Position numbers and translations under genes: made by a program. A DNA stretch of 64,000 bases from Petrosia ficiformis (Eukaryota > Porifera > Demospongiae > Haplosclerida > Petrosiidae): positions 62,555,537 to 62,619,536 of the forward strand of contig OX345636.1 in the NCBI GenBank assembly GCA_947044365.1, written 5' to 3'. Each line of letters starts with the position of its first letter. Position 1 is the first letter of the stretch. This document shows, piece after piece, positions 51,905-62,529 of this stretch. Under the pieces are notes generated by a model. The model worked only from the letters and a program-made list of their open reading frames with translations, searched no databases and was not told the origin of the DNA.

Positions 51905-52112
51905 AGAGCGTACGGTATATTGAATATACACGAGGCAGTTATTAATTAGAAGCCGAGGCGGAGCCGAGGCTTCTAATTTTAATAACTGCCGAGTGTATAT
52001 TCAATATACCGTACGCTCTGTACTTTATGTGGTTTGTACTATAGTACATGTGGGTGTATCAGTAACTGCGCATGCTCGTCTAACACGAGTCAATTCACAG
52101 TGTACCGGTACC

Positions 52113-53008
52113 ATGGATAAAGAGAATCTTCCTCCATCTCAGCAAAAGCTAGTAGAAAAAGACCAACCACCATCAAAAAAGGCAAAGCTAAGTCTCTCTT
52201 TGAAAAAGAAAAGGTTTGGTGATTCTGTATCAAGTGAACTGGTCACATTAACGACACCACATGTTCCTAAGAACACTGCCAAGAACACTGAATGGGCCAT
52301 AAGGAATTTCATGGAATGGAGGCAACAAAGGGAGAAGGATTATCCAGAAGAAAGGTGCAGACCGGATATTTTTGATAGTACTCCTTGGAATGTCGCAGAG
52401 CTCAATCACTGGCTATGCCTTTACGTGTTAGAAACACGATGGACAGATGGAAAAAGGTATCCAATTTCAACAGTTTACCAGGTGCTGACTGGGATCTTAC
52501 GTCACATGAGATCTGTTGACTCTCAATGTTCCAATTTTTTAGACAAAACAAATTTTTCTTTTAAACAGCTTCATGCTGCCATTGATAACTTTGGAAGACA
52601 GCTTCGTTTGGAAGGAATAGGTACTGAAGTGAAACATGCCAGTATTATATCACCTAGGGAAGAAAATTAATTGTGGGAAGCTGGAGTTTTAGGTGTGGAA
52701 AATCCCAATCTTTACTTTTTGCTGTATTTTATTGTAATGGTAAAAATTTCTGTTTACGTGGAGGTGCTGAACATAGGTGACTGAAGTTGTCTCAACTACA
52801 ACGCCTGTCAAATCCTGACAGATACATTTATACTGAACATGGCTCGTCTGAAGTTTTGTCTGCAAGGTCTGAAGTTTCTGTTACTTCTACTTTACCATCA
52901 TTCCTACCACTTGGTGCTTTACAAAACTGCACAGTTAACATCAATTATGGACCAGCCACAATTACATGTAACGTAAATGGCTCAGAGCAAAATGAATTGT
53001 CACAGTAA
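52113..53008 (+). pseudogene. Crypton-type DUF3504 protein, broken
   Basis: The first frame (52113-52670, 185 codons from MDKENLPPSQ) has a Lys-rich N-terminus, then a core-binding-like helical domain (AKNTEWAIRNFMEWRQQR, WNVAELNHWLCLYVLE, YPISTVYQVLTGILRHMRS) as in QRICH1, ZMYM2 and KIAA1958, families descended from Crypton tyrosine recombinases. A TAA at 52668 is followed by still recognisable LWEAGVLGVE, then a frameshift into NGKNFCLRGGAEHR, a TGA, and SQLQRLSNPDRYIYTEHGS and ALQNCTVNINYG in the last frame. The catalytic part between these is shortened. Two stops and a frameshift make it a pseudogene. Its 5' flank is the right arm of the large palindrome. Confidence 0.8.
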
Positions 53009-53010
53009 CT

Positions 53011-53108
53011 GGACATGTTATGCATTGTTTTTCGTTTATTCACAAAGTAAAAAAAACCAGGACATGTTATGCATTGTTTGTCATTTATTCACAAAGTAAA
53101 AAAAAACC
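53011..53108. repeat. 49-bp tandem duplication
   Basis: Two copies starting GGACATGTTATGCATTGTTT at 53011 and 53060, each ending in an A run plus CC. Confidence 0.9.
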
Positions 53109-53147
53109 TGGTGAAGCGTAGTTAAAAAAATTTGGGTTAAGTGTATT

Positions 53148-53171
53148 CTAACTACCATAATTGGTAGTTAG
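53148..53171. repeat. hairpin
   Basis: CTAACTACC and GGTAGTTAG face each other around a 6-base loop. Confidence 0.7.
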
Positions 53172-53378
53172 ATGATGCCATCTAACTGCTTGTGGTATGT
53201 TTATAAGTTTTAGAGGCGTGTCGGCGCCTTTGATACACCCACGTACTGTAGTACAAATGTTATATATAAACACGCCTACATACATAGCGTAATAATATGT
53301 ACTATAGAACACGCCTACATACGTAACGATGCATTGTCGTCAGAAAAGAAACTTTGTCGTCCGACTCGTTTCCTTAAC

Positions 53379-53514
53379 ATGAATTTTCAAGCAAATTTTC
53401 CAGAAGCAGGGAATGGTATGCAAAACTTAGGAAATACACGCTTTGCAAATGCTACATTGCAATCATTGCTGCATAATCCCAATATTCGCTCATGTTTATT
53501 ATCACACCAAAAAG
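53379..53514 (+). pseudogene. USP-family (C19) deubiquitinase fragment, Cys box mutated
   Basis: The open frame reaches back to a TTG at 53334; the first ATG is at 53379. NLGNTRFANATLQSLLH is the Cys box of ubiquitin-specific proteases, which normally reads NLGNTCFxNAxLQ; the nucleophilic Cys is replaced by Arg, so this copy cannot catalyse. The context (GNGMQ before, LLSHQKG after) resembles the USP36/USP42/USP17 group. The fragment ends at a candidate donor (AAAG|GTAATA) and no downstream His box was found. It lies 70 bp upstream of the MULE transposase, possibly captured cargo or a neighbouring relic. Confidence 0.65.
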
Positions 53515-53585
53515 GTAATAATCATAATGTATAATATAAATAATATATTATTGTTAATGTACTAATAATACGAAACAGTGTCGGT

Positions 53586-54932
53586 GATGATTTGAAACGT
53601 ATCCACCTAATAACAAGAAAAGACATCAGAAACACTGAGAAAGCTTACCAAGTGAATTCAGTTCGACGACACGAGGATGATGCAACCAGTGTAGCATGCT
53701 GGGTACAAGAAATGACAGGAAAAAAAAGCTATTAGTCCTGTAATCTTTTATAAACCTCAAGGTGTTTCACAGCCAGAAGACTATGACAATATGGGCATAA
53801 ATGACTTTATGATCTGCCTTCAAACACCTCTACAAGCTACTTTAATGAAACAGTTTGGTCACAAAAAGATTCTTTGTATGGATTCTACTCATGGCACAAA
53901 CAGTTATGATTTTCAGCTGGTCACAATCATTGTAGTAGATGAATATGGTGAAGGATATCCTGTAGCGTGGTGTCTATCAAATCGTGAAGACCAATTTGCA
54001 CTTGAAAACTTCCTAAAACCTATAAGGAAAAGAATTGGATCAATAACCCCTGCATGGTTTATGTCAGACGACGCTGAACAATACCACAACGCATGGAGGT
54101 CTGTATTTGGAGAAGTTGACAATAAACTACTATGCACATGGCATGTGCATGGAGAGAAAATTTAACACTAATTAAAGAGAAAGAAACAAAAGTTGCTGTA
54201 TACCATAGCTTAAGAGTTTTATTGGAGCAGAGCGAAGTTAGTAAATTTAACAGCCTTCTAATGAGGACAGCTCAACAGTTACAAGTAAATAGAGACACTG
54301 CAGAATTTGGACAATATTTTGTAAAAACATACATGCATCGAAAACGACACTGGGCTAATTGCTACCGACAAAAAGCTTTTATTAATACAAATATGTACGT
54401 AGAGGCATTTCATCACGTACTGAAGTATATATATCTAAATGGAAAAGTTAATAAAAGAGTTGACAAATGTATTCACACACTACTGAAAATCACCAGAGAC
54501 AAAACATTTGAAAGACTGATAAAGATGACAAAAGGTAAAAAAACAAAAAAGATAACAGAGATACATAAGAGGCACTTAGCTAGTCATGAGATGACGATGG
54601 AGTCAGTGATAGCTATTCAAGAAGGAATATGGGAAGTGAAATCATCCAGAAATGAAAGGAAATATATGGTAGCATTAGAAAATTTAGTATGTCCAGAAAA
54701 GTGTATGCTAAAATGTAATGAATGTGATATATGCATCCATTCATTTGCATGTACATGTCAAGATTACGTTGTAAATGGAAATATGTGTAAACATATACAC
54801 TTGATAGTGAAATTCCGTACAGACAAATACATTAATAAGACACCACAAGGATATATACACAATAGAACAACAGAACTGACACAACCACAAACTATAAAAT
54901 CAATCTCTACTGACACAACTGAGATAAATTAA
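53586..54932 (+). pseudogene. MULE transposase, two frameshifts
   Basis: Mutator-like transposases cut and paste DNA with an RNase-H-fold DDE site. Segment 1 (53586 to about 53730: DDLKRIHLITRKDIRN ... WVQEMTGKK) is the pre-catalytic region; a frameshift follows in a run of eight A. Segment 2 (to 54165) holds the first Asp in CMDSTHGTN and the second in MSDDAEQYHNAW, then CTWHVHG. A second one-base shift at about 54155 leads to segment 3 (to 54932) with the catalytic Glu in NMYVEAFHH and a SWIM zinc finger (CTCQDYV-x5-CKHIH). All three acidic residues and the SWIM ligands survive, so decay is recent or partly sequencing error in homopolymers. The N-terminus is missing and no TIRs were found around it. 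Confidence 0.85.
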
Positions 54933-55002
54933 TATAAACACAGTATATATAGTCACATGTAAACTCATGAATATTAATGACCTAATAACTAGTCAGGATA
55001 TC
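54886..55002 (+). repeat. MULE 3' end, shared with 40393-40509
   Basis: The block spans the end of the transposase frame (STDTTEIN and stop) and about 70 bp of 3' flank ending ACTAGTCAGGATATCA. The copy at 40.4 kb differs by a few substitutions and small indels. Confidence 0.8.
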
Positions 55003-55221
55003 ATATATGATCTATTGCCTCTCGCCCTTCTTCATGTACCCGCCCCTAAATCTTGATGGGTACACATGCATTCCGTGTAAAGGATGCTCAGACATTCGTG
55101 AAATCTGCCGTTCTTTCTAGTGGAGTTTTGCAGAATATCTGGCAGCTTGTCTGCTCTAGCGAGTACCCCTAGTGATTTTGCCTGAGTTCCTGTCGTAGAT
55201 TGCCCTTTTCCTGAGCGACGA

Positions 55222-55449
55222 TCATTGTAAATTAGCCTCTGCCTCTTTTGCTCTCATTAAATTCTCAGAAGACTTGAGTACAGCTTCAGTGGCTTTCCCT
55301 TGTTCAATTTGTAATGCATCTTCTAATGCAACCATACACACCTGAAATCTTTTTACTTCATCTTGTAGTCTGTCTCTTGAATTTTCTGCTTCCAAGAGTT
55401 TTCCTTGTGGCTCTCATACTTGCATTTCCATCTCTTTCTTAGTTGGCAT
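55222..55449 (-). pseudogene. coiled-coil coding remnant
   Basis: 76 codons from an ATG with one internal TGA (after MPTKKEMEMQV). The rest is helical and charged: RLQDEVKRFQVCMVALEDAL, KATEAVLKSSENLMRAKEAE. It looks like part of a coiled-coil protein. No family is recognised; it is not obviously part of the kinase gene. Confidence 0.4.
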
Positions 55450-55946
55450 TCTGTCTTGGTGAGACTTCCAAATGTAACAAATCTGTACTGTCTGCAATGT
55501 TAAATGTTGACTGAAATGTTGAGTAAAATACTTCTTAGAAAAAACTATAGCTGTAACAACCGACTAAATGTATATAAAATTACCAAACTTGAATAGAAAG
55601 AGCAACAAAGAAAAGGTCAACAAATGTGAGCTAAATGCCTCCATTAACAAAAACTATTGTAACCAACAAAAGATATACATCTAACTAAAGAAGGTTACTA
55701 AACAAAATGGCCTTATCATTAAAATATATAATTTACAGTAATTTACACTAAACATCAAATGAAAATGTCAATATATTACCTAACAAATCTTAATAATAAA
55801 AGTCAGTTATATGAAGAGATTCAACATATGAATATTGAAGAAATAATTAGAGAAACTTTATTTCATTATGATAGACTAGTTTATTCAATTCACACGACAA
55901 TATTGTACTAGTGGTATACCACTAAAACTATATAAAAACATACAAG

Positions 55947-57343
55947 TTACATTTTATTAATATCTTGTAGTACTTGTTCTATTGTGGGACGTAACTGTGG
56001 ATTATTACTTGTACAACGTTCAGCTAATTGTTTGAGGGATGGCCATTGGACACTTTGTATTTGTTCCTCTCTTTCTAATAAGTCTCCAGATGGGAAACGA
56101 CGAGTAACCATTTCCACAATGAGGATACCAAAACTGAAGACATCCATTGCAGGGGAATGGAGATGAGGAGATTGAGCCTCAGGAGCAGCATAAGCAAAAC
56201 TACCAGGAGCAACTGTATGTGTTTTGTGAAGTAGATTAGCAGACCCATAATCAGAGAGTTTCCCCTTCCATCGTCCATTTCCTGATGGTTCCAAGAGGAC
56301 ATTGGCACTGCTCACATCACGATGAAGAATTGGTTGTGGTTTCCAGAGATGAAGATAATTGAGTGCTGATGCCACACCACAGCTAACAGTAAGAATCTGA
56401 GATCTGGTTAGGGGTGTCTCCTCTAGTTTCTTTCGAAGACTGGTAGGCATGAGTTCAGTCAATACCATTGGATTACCCACCCTAGTAGCTCCTATGAATT
56501 GAAGGAGGTTAGGATGACGTACGCGAGATGCTATATCCATCTCTCTAGAGAAGAGGTCAAGATTGTACTGTGAGAGAATCATTTGATGGAGACTTTTCAC
56601 AGCTACTTTGATACCTCTGAATATACCAACCTTCACTTCACCCCATCCTCCTGTTCCCAGAATCTCTTGTGTTATTTGTACTTCATCCCTCTCAATGACC
56701 CAGTGAGGATTCTCAATTTGAGTACGAAGACGTTGATTTTCTTCCTGTTGTCTCCGAATGATATCTTCTTTCCTTTGGGTTGTTTCTTGAAATTGCTGGT
56801 TTTGTTGATTAAGCTCCTCAACTTGTTGATTCAGCTCCTATTATAAGATGCATAATACACAGTCCAAGAAATGTAATTGACAAATACTATAATTATTTCT
56901 AAATTTGTTTATTGAGAAAGGACACATTTACTATTCATAAGAGCTAGAGCTAAACCTAGTTAATTATTAAACGATTGAGAATAGTATATGTCAGATGGAA
57001 ACATTTGAAAATAATTACATGTGTATATCAACACTTATAATAATTATAACCTGTATTTGGTTTTGCAATTGCTGTGCTCCAGTATTAGCTTGTTGTAACT
57101 GGGATTGTGTCTCTCGTAGTTGGGATTGTGTCTCCTGTAGTCTGGTATTAGATTGTTTTATTTCTTGCTGGTGTTGCTCCATAACATCTTGAAGAATTCG
57201 CTGGTTTTCTTTCAAGCTGCTGTTTGCTTGTTTTTGAATCTCAGTTATTTGTTGTCTTGATTCTTCTAGCTTTCGAGCTAAGGTGAAGTTTTCATCTCTG
57301 AGGTGTTCCAAATCTTCAACCTGATCTTGTGGTAGCAATAACT
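55947..57343 (-). CDS. paralogous coiled-coil / TKL-type kinase gene, 5' part not seen
   Basis: Exons on the minus strand: 57051-57343 (coiled coil, starts two bases into a codon, ends phase 0) and 55947-56837 (end of coiled coil plus kinase, stop at 55947). Exon phases equal those of exons 6 and 7 of the gene at 42.3-48.9 kb. Kinase motifs are more canonical here: Gly loop GTGGWGEV, VAVK, HRDVSSANVLL, DYG, APE, so it is probably active. The coiled coil has ETQSQL units but only two, against seven to eight in the other gene. Intron sequence upstream (57480-57700) also matches the other gene in inverted orientation. Kelch exons would be expected beyond 57343 on this strand; none is visible before the LTR retrotransposon at 57981-63634 or in the last 360 bp, so they are outside the window or lost. 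Confidence 0.8.
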
Positions 57344-57698
57344 CTTATGTGACATAAATACATACATACAGAAGTAGATATATTATTATATACATACATG
57401 CATACACACATACATATATACGTCTATATATTATACATGAAATACATATATATGTGCACTCATACATATATATGATTAGTAGTATCAAGTTGCTAAGGAA
57501 TGTAATTAAATGTTATCATATCATATTATAATAATAAAGGTGTGTCTTCACATGTATATACTAGTATATATGTCTAGAAGACTTATTAGGTTTCATTACG
57601 CAATAATATTTACCACTGAGTATGTAAGTGTGTAAATATGCTAAAATAACTACAATATAACTATACAAATATATATTTATATATTTATACATACATGT

Positions 57699-57700
57699 AT

Positions 57701-57769
<69 letters not shown>
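57699..57769. repeat. (TA)n microsatellite
   Basis: About 35 TA units with one TACA interruption, in the first visible intron of the second kinase gene. Confidence 0.9.
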
Positions 57770-57774
<5 letters not shown>

Positions 57775-57980
57775 TATAGTTGGTTTCTCAATGGTAATGT
57801 TTTCAGTGATATAATTATAGTTGATTTGTAAATTGATAACAGTTTATATTAAAATAGACATATCTAATATATATGACATCAACTTGACTGGGGCTACTGG
57901 ATGTACTACTGCACTATTATATACAAGAAAATTATTATACAGTATTAACTGAACTTTAATAAATAACTAATGAATCAGGA

Positions 57981-58225
57981 TGTGTTATTATTGACTTAAC
58001 TCTCAAAAGATTCTTCTAAAACAAAATAATTTCGTATTTATACTTACTGGTAGCTAAATATAGAATGTAATAAAAATAGAATAGCCGTCTATCTTACATA
58101 CATTATAAGGACTACAATAATTGGACAGACGTACAAGATACTATAACAATTACAACAATGTTAAATACTACAATAATATTTTATACAAAACAATCATTAC
58201 TGATTATTGTGAGTCATATTCCACA
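57981..58225 (-). repeat. 3' LTR
   Basis: 245 bp, reads TGTGTTATTATTGACTTAAC at its plus-strand left end and ATTCCACA at its right end. Adjacent flank CAGGA. Confidence 0.95.
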
Positions 58226-58453
58226 TCTCCTTTTTCAAGGAGGATATCCTAATTGATCTGGGGATGAATTAAAGTTCCTGTTCATGACCGAGTCATGATG
58301 ATATTTGGGGAAGGATGGTGTTGGAACTTTCGGACAAATGGCAGGTTTCAGGCACTTTGTTGAGGTGATGGCGATTCCTCCTGACCTGTCCACTGGGTGT
58401 TTCCACTAGGTACGATCTGGGTGTGTCACCAGATGCATTCACTCTGCCAGAGA

Positions 58454-59180
58454 TCAGTTGAGTGTCTCCTGTGATCCATACATCAGCGTCATCTCAGAGT
58501 ACAGGAAGTGGTGACGTCGGTCGTAGACTCTTTTCTGATTTTCTTTAACAGATATGTTGTTGTTTTTGAACTCCTCCAAAAACTCCCATTTTGGGACTAG
58601 CTGGTCTTTGATAAGAGGGATGTTTGATCGAATTCGTCTTCCCATCAATAGTTTGGCTGGGGAGAGATTACACCATGGGAACGGAGTTGAACGATATGTC
58701 AGCAGGGCCATGTGATGATCTGTAGAGTCTTTCAGAAGATTCTTCACTGTTTGTACAGTGCTTTCTGCTTGTTCATTGCTCTGTGGGAAGTAAGGACTAC
58801 TGGTCACATGGTTGAAACCATATCCTTTTGCAAATTCAGCAAACTCTAGAGAAGAATACTGAGGGCCATTATCACTCACAATGGTTTCTGGAACTCCATA
58901 TTGAGAAAACATTGTCTTCTGAGCTTCAATAATACTGTATGAAGTTGTATTGGATAGTTTACAAATGTCTGGTACCTGAAGAAATAATCAACTGCTAATA
59001 TGTAGTTGGCTCCTTTGAAGTGGAATAAGTCTGATCCTGCCATGGGTAGACAGGTAACGGGGATGGAATCATTGGCTACTTACGTGGCTTGTAGTCTCTG
59101 GCACAGGTAGAACACTGCTTCACCATGTTGTTGATTTCATTGAGAAGTCCAGGACACCACACCAACGTGTTGGCAGTAGA
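58454..59180 (-). pseudogene. pol: integrase region
   Basis: The zinc-binding part is visible at about 59080-59170 (VWCPGLLNEINNMVKQCSTC). The catalytic core frame 58912-58454 has the second Asp in IVSDNGPQYSS and the Glu in FPQSNEQAEST, then a C-terminal part. The first Asp region is disrupted between 58912 and 59080. Confidence 0.8.
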
Positions 59181-59416
59181 CGACATCTTTGAATTCCCTG
59201 ATGGCCTTGATGGATCTTCAATAGTGTTTGTCTTTGGAGTGCTTTGGGAACAACAATACGTTTGTCATAGAGCAAGAGGTTGTTATTGTCAAATGTCAGT
59301 TCACCACTAACCAGCCAGAATGGTCTGATAATTGGTTCTCTCTGGCCAGCTGTGTTGGCGAAATTTTATAACAGAAGAGCAAATGGGATCTGTGGCTTGT
59401 GACTTCCTGTATTCAT

Positions 59417-60466
59417 CTAGTCTCTCTTTGCTGGCTGATAAATGACACAGAGTTCCATCACTGCATCGGTTTCCTCCTGTAATCTTTTATCATTTTCATC
59501 AATAGGGGCAGGTGCTCTCAACAAAGTATCAGCAGTATAAAGGAGTTTTCCTGCCACATGTGTGATGTGTAATCGTACCTTCCTAAACGTAAACGACACA
59601 ATGTATCAGCAGTATAAAGGAGTTTTCCTGCCACATGTGTGATGTGTAATCGTACCTTCCTTAACGTAAACGAAACAATGTATCAGCAGTATAAGGAGTT
59701 TTCCTGCCACATGTGTGATGTGTAATCGTACCTTCTTAAATGTAAACGAAACAATGTATCAGCAGTATAAAGGAGTTTTCCTGCCACATGTGTGATGTGT
59801 AATCGCACCTTCCTAAACATAAACGAAACAATGTATCAGCAGTATAAAGGAGTTTTCCTGCCACATGTGTGATGTGTAATCGTACCTTCCTAAATGTAAG
59901 CGAAACAATGTATCAGCAGTATAAAGGAGTTTTCCTGCCACATGTGTGATGTGTAATCGTACCTTCCTAAACATAAACGAAAGTGGTGGTAGACTATCGA
60001 GATGCTTGGTTCCTAGAAGTGGTATCAGAAGTTTGTGGTCAGTTTCAATGAGGAACTTCATGCCCAAGATATATGTTGAGAACGTTTCACATGCCCAAGT
60101 GATAGCTAGGGCTTCCTTCTCAATCTGGGCTTACCTGCATTCTGTCTCAGTCATTGTCCGGGATGCAAACGATGAGGGTGTCCAAGATGACTCTTGCTTT
60201 TGCATAATAACTGCTCCCAGACCATAGAAAGATGCCTCTGCAGATATCTTTGTTGGTGCCTGTGGATTGTATAGAGAAAGTATTGTTGGTTTAGACAACT
60301 CTATTTTTATATCAGAGAAGGGTTTATCTTGTGCGGGACCCCACATCCAGGTATACTTTTTACTGAGGAGTTGACGAAGAGGTTGGGTGAGATCAGCCAG
60401 ATTACTGGAAAACTTGCCTAGTTGGTTCACCATTCCCATGAAACAGACGTCTGAGTTCTGAGACAT
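59417..60466 (-). pseudogene. pol: RT thumb and RNase H region, interrupted
   Basis: 60466-60131 encodes the connection and start of RNase H (WGPAQDKPFSDIK, ISAEASFYGLGAVIMQK). After a frame change it continues at 60067 (FLIETDHKLLIPLLGTKHL) into the 77-bp repeats and ends near 59417. Confidence 0.8.
59526..59986. repeat. 77-bp tandem expansion inside pol
   Basis: Six copies begin with GTATCAGCAGTATAA at 59526, 59603, 59680, 59756, 59833 and 59910 (one unit is 76 bp). Each encodes part of the RNase H C-terminal stretch (KVRLHITHVAGKLLYTADTL). Since 77 is not a multiple of 3, every copy shifts the frame. Confidence 0.95.
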
Positions 60467-60571
60467 ATGTTGGAGGCTTCATCTCCCTGATAGCTGACGT
60501 CTTGTCTGGGTCAGCTTGGATGCCTCTTTGATCTATGAGATGACCAAGATATTTGAATTGACATTTGTTAA

Positions 60572-61239
60572 CCCTTTAGCCTCGGATGACGTCTACACTT
60601 GTCATGAACGTTTAATCGTTAACAGCGAATGACGTCTACAGACGTCATGCGTATTAATGGTTGTATTTTTAAACTGCTTTAGTATTTTTAAACCAACATT
60701 TTACACAAGACAGTGCACTAAATGTGCTTTATGCAGTGCAAAACCTGAAGCTATACGAGTTACCAATGCAAAGTTATAAGCGATCGAACTTACAAAGATG
60801 CTAAGAGCTATTGTTGGCACTGACCACTGTACCAAACACTTGTCTTGCTACTTTCTTCCAACTAACGAAGCATGTATTTGGTATATACAACTTTGTTATA
60901 AACTCCTCTCTCTAACCAAGTAAGTTATAAGTCTGTGTTGTGTAAAATGTTGAAGTTATAGACATAAGTAAAGATGTGGGCGTTGCCCTATCGACTACTA
61001 AATATTCAACCACTCGCCTTGCTACCTTCCTGCTAATAGCGAAGCATAAATTTTACATCTATATGTTTCTTAACAACTCTTCTTTCCAGCAAATTTAGTG
61101 AGAACCTCTAGTTTTATAAAAGCGTCGAATTATAGAGGTGAAAATAGTTAGCCATTATACGCTCCGCCCACACTTTTTTCTTGATAATTAATTTCGCTAT
61201 GTATGAAAACGGTCATGTTTAATTATCGGGTTTAAAGGG
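60572..61239. mobile_element. piggyBac-like non-autonomous element
   Basis: 668 bp flanked by TTAA on both sides (60568-60571 and 61240-61243), with ends CCCTTTAGCC and, inward from the right, CCCTTTAAAC. TTAA duplication and CCCTTT ends fit piggyBac. It interrupts the RT of the LTR element. Near its left end is ATGACGTCT-AC-AGACGTCAT, a palindrome containing TGACGTC. No transposase. Confidence 0.8.
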
Positions 61240-61800
61240 TTAAACTCACATATGCTTGGGTTCAGGGTGACTCCAGCTGTTTGTATCTTTGTGAGGGCTG
61301 CAAACAATCTCTTGTCATGCTCTTTCTGATCACTTCCAAATTTGAGGACATCATCCATTAGGCACAGAACTCATTGTAAGCCTGTGAGAATTTGACTAAT
61401 CTTTTTCTGAAGGTGTTCAGGGGAGCTTGATATGCCAAAGTGCACTTTATTAAAGCAATACCGTCTGGACGGAGTAATAAAGGTAGTGAGGAGGTATCTG
61501 CCAAAACCCACAATTAGCATCCAATTTGGAGAAAACTTTGCCTCCTGACTGCTGTGCAAGTGTCTCATCCACCTTCGGTAGAGGGTGCTCTTCACAAAGA
61601 ACATTTTGATTAAGAGGTTTTAAGTCTACGCAAATGTGGATAGCTCTTTCTTTCTTTGGCACCACAACCATTCCAGCACACCAGGCTCATCCACTTTAGA
61701 GATAACACCAATGGATTCCATTCTGTCAAGCTCTTCTTGAACCTTAGATGGAAGATCGAAGTGGTATTGGCACATGTCTAGGGTTGAAGAGAGTGTGAGG
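61240..61800 (-). pseudogene. pol: reverse transcriptase region
   Basis: Motif A region VFSKLDANCGFWQIPP is at about 61540, preceded by VPKKERAIHICVDLKPLNQ. Motif C survives as CLMDDVLKFGSDQKEHDKR near 61340 (usually YxDD; here LMDD). Frame changes separate the two. Confidence 0.85.
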
Positions 61801-61877
61801 TGTTGCTCCTGGCTTTAAACGTATTTTGTATTCCTCTCCAAGGTCACCTAGTCCTTGGAAGACTGATGGAAATGTGT

Positions 61878-62140
61878 CTATGAATAAACAAGATCCATAG
61901 CTTTGATTGCAGGTAGTCCCAAGAGGTTCATCTCCAGACCATCTATCACAAAAGTCAGCTGTTTTACTCTTTTGTTCTTGTGAGCAAATGTTCCCCAGAA
62001 CTGTCCAATAAGATTGAGTGGTTGTTGAGAACGCCCATAAAGTCTCTTTTCAGGGATGGCAAGATGTGGCTCTCCCAGGCTCTGATGTGTTATCTTTGAT
62101 ATTGCTGTCACTTCTGCTCTCATGTCAAGCTTAAAGGCAG
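61878..62140 (-). pseudogene. pol: aspartic protease region, active site lost
   Basis: The sequence reads FKLDMRAEVTAIS where retroviral-type proteases have LDTGAEVT; the catalytic DTG is therefore DMR. The flap and C-terminal part follow (VIDGLEMNLLGLPAIKAMDL, with the usual LLG). Confidence 0.8.
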
Positions 62141-62249
62141 TTTTACGTTAATTTAGAACGATTGAAGCAAACCACGCTTAAGTATCATTAGATAAAACTG
62201 TGTCCAGAAATGCTGTTTCCAGGTAGCTCTCATTTACCACCTCGAAACT

Positions 62250-62400
62250 TTGCTTTGTAAAGCATTGAGAGCTGTAGTGATCAATTTTGTGGCATATATG
62301 ACAGGTTACATCTTTTGCAGGACACTTGACACAGGGATGTACACCTTTCCCACAGCGAGTGCATGCTTTTGTCTTGGCTCTAGGGCTTCCATTGCAAACC
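62250..62400 (-). pseudogene. gag: gag zinc knuckles
   Basis: ACTRCGKGVHPCVKCPAK followed by VTCHICHKIDHYSSQC gives paired CCHC-type knuckles, in a frame different from the neighbouring gag and protease. Confidence 0.75.
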
Positions 62401-62529
62401 GGATTGTAGTATCTCCTGCCTTTTCTTGCAATGTACTCCTGGCGGGTTGGACAACTAGAGGCTGCAAAGTTATGGAATTTGTCCCTCTTAGCAGGGTTTC
62501 ATTTATTGGCATTCGCCCCACATTGCTAG

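Larger units (their letters stand above)
51246..52027. repeat. large palindrome split by element B
   Basis: The left arm is 51246-51263 plus 51914-51960; the right arm is about 51963-52027. Outer segments ATAAAGTACAGAGCGTAC and GTACGCTCTGTACTTTAT are perfect complements, and inner segments pair through the GAAGCC / GGCTTC centre. Without the insertion the arms are about 65 bp each. It lies directly upstream of the Crypton-type pseudogene. Confidence 0.85.
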
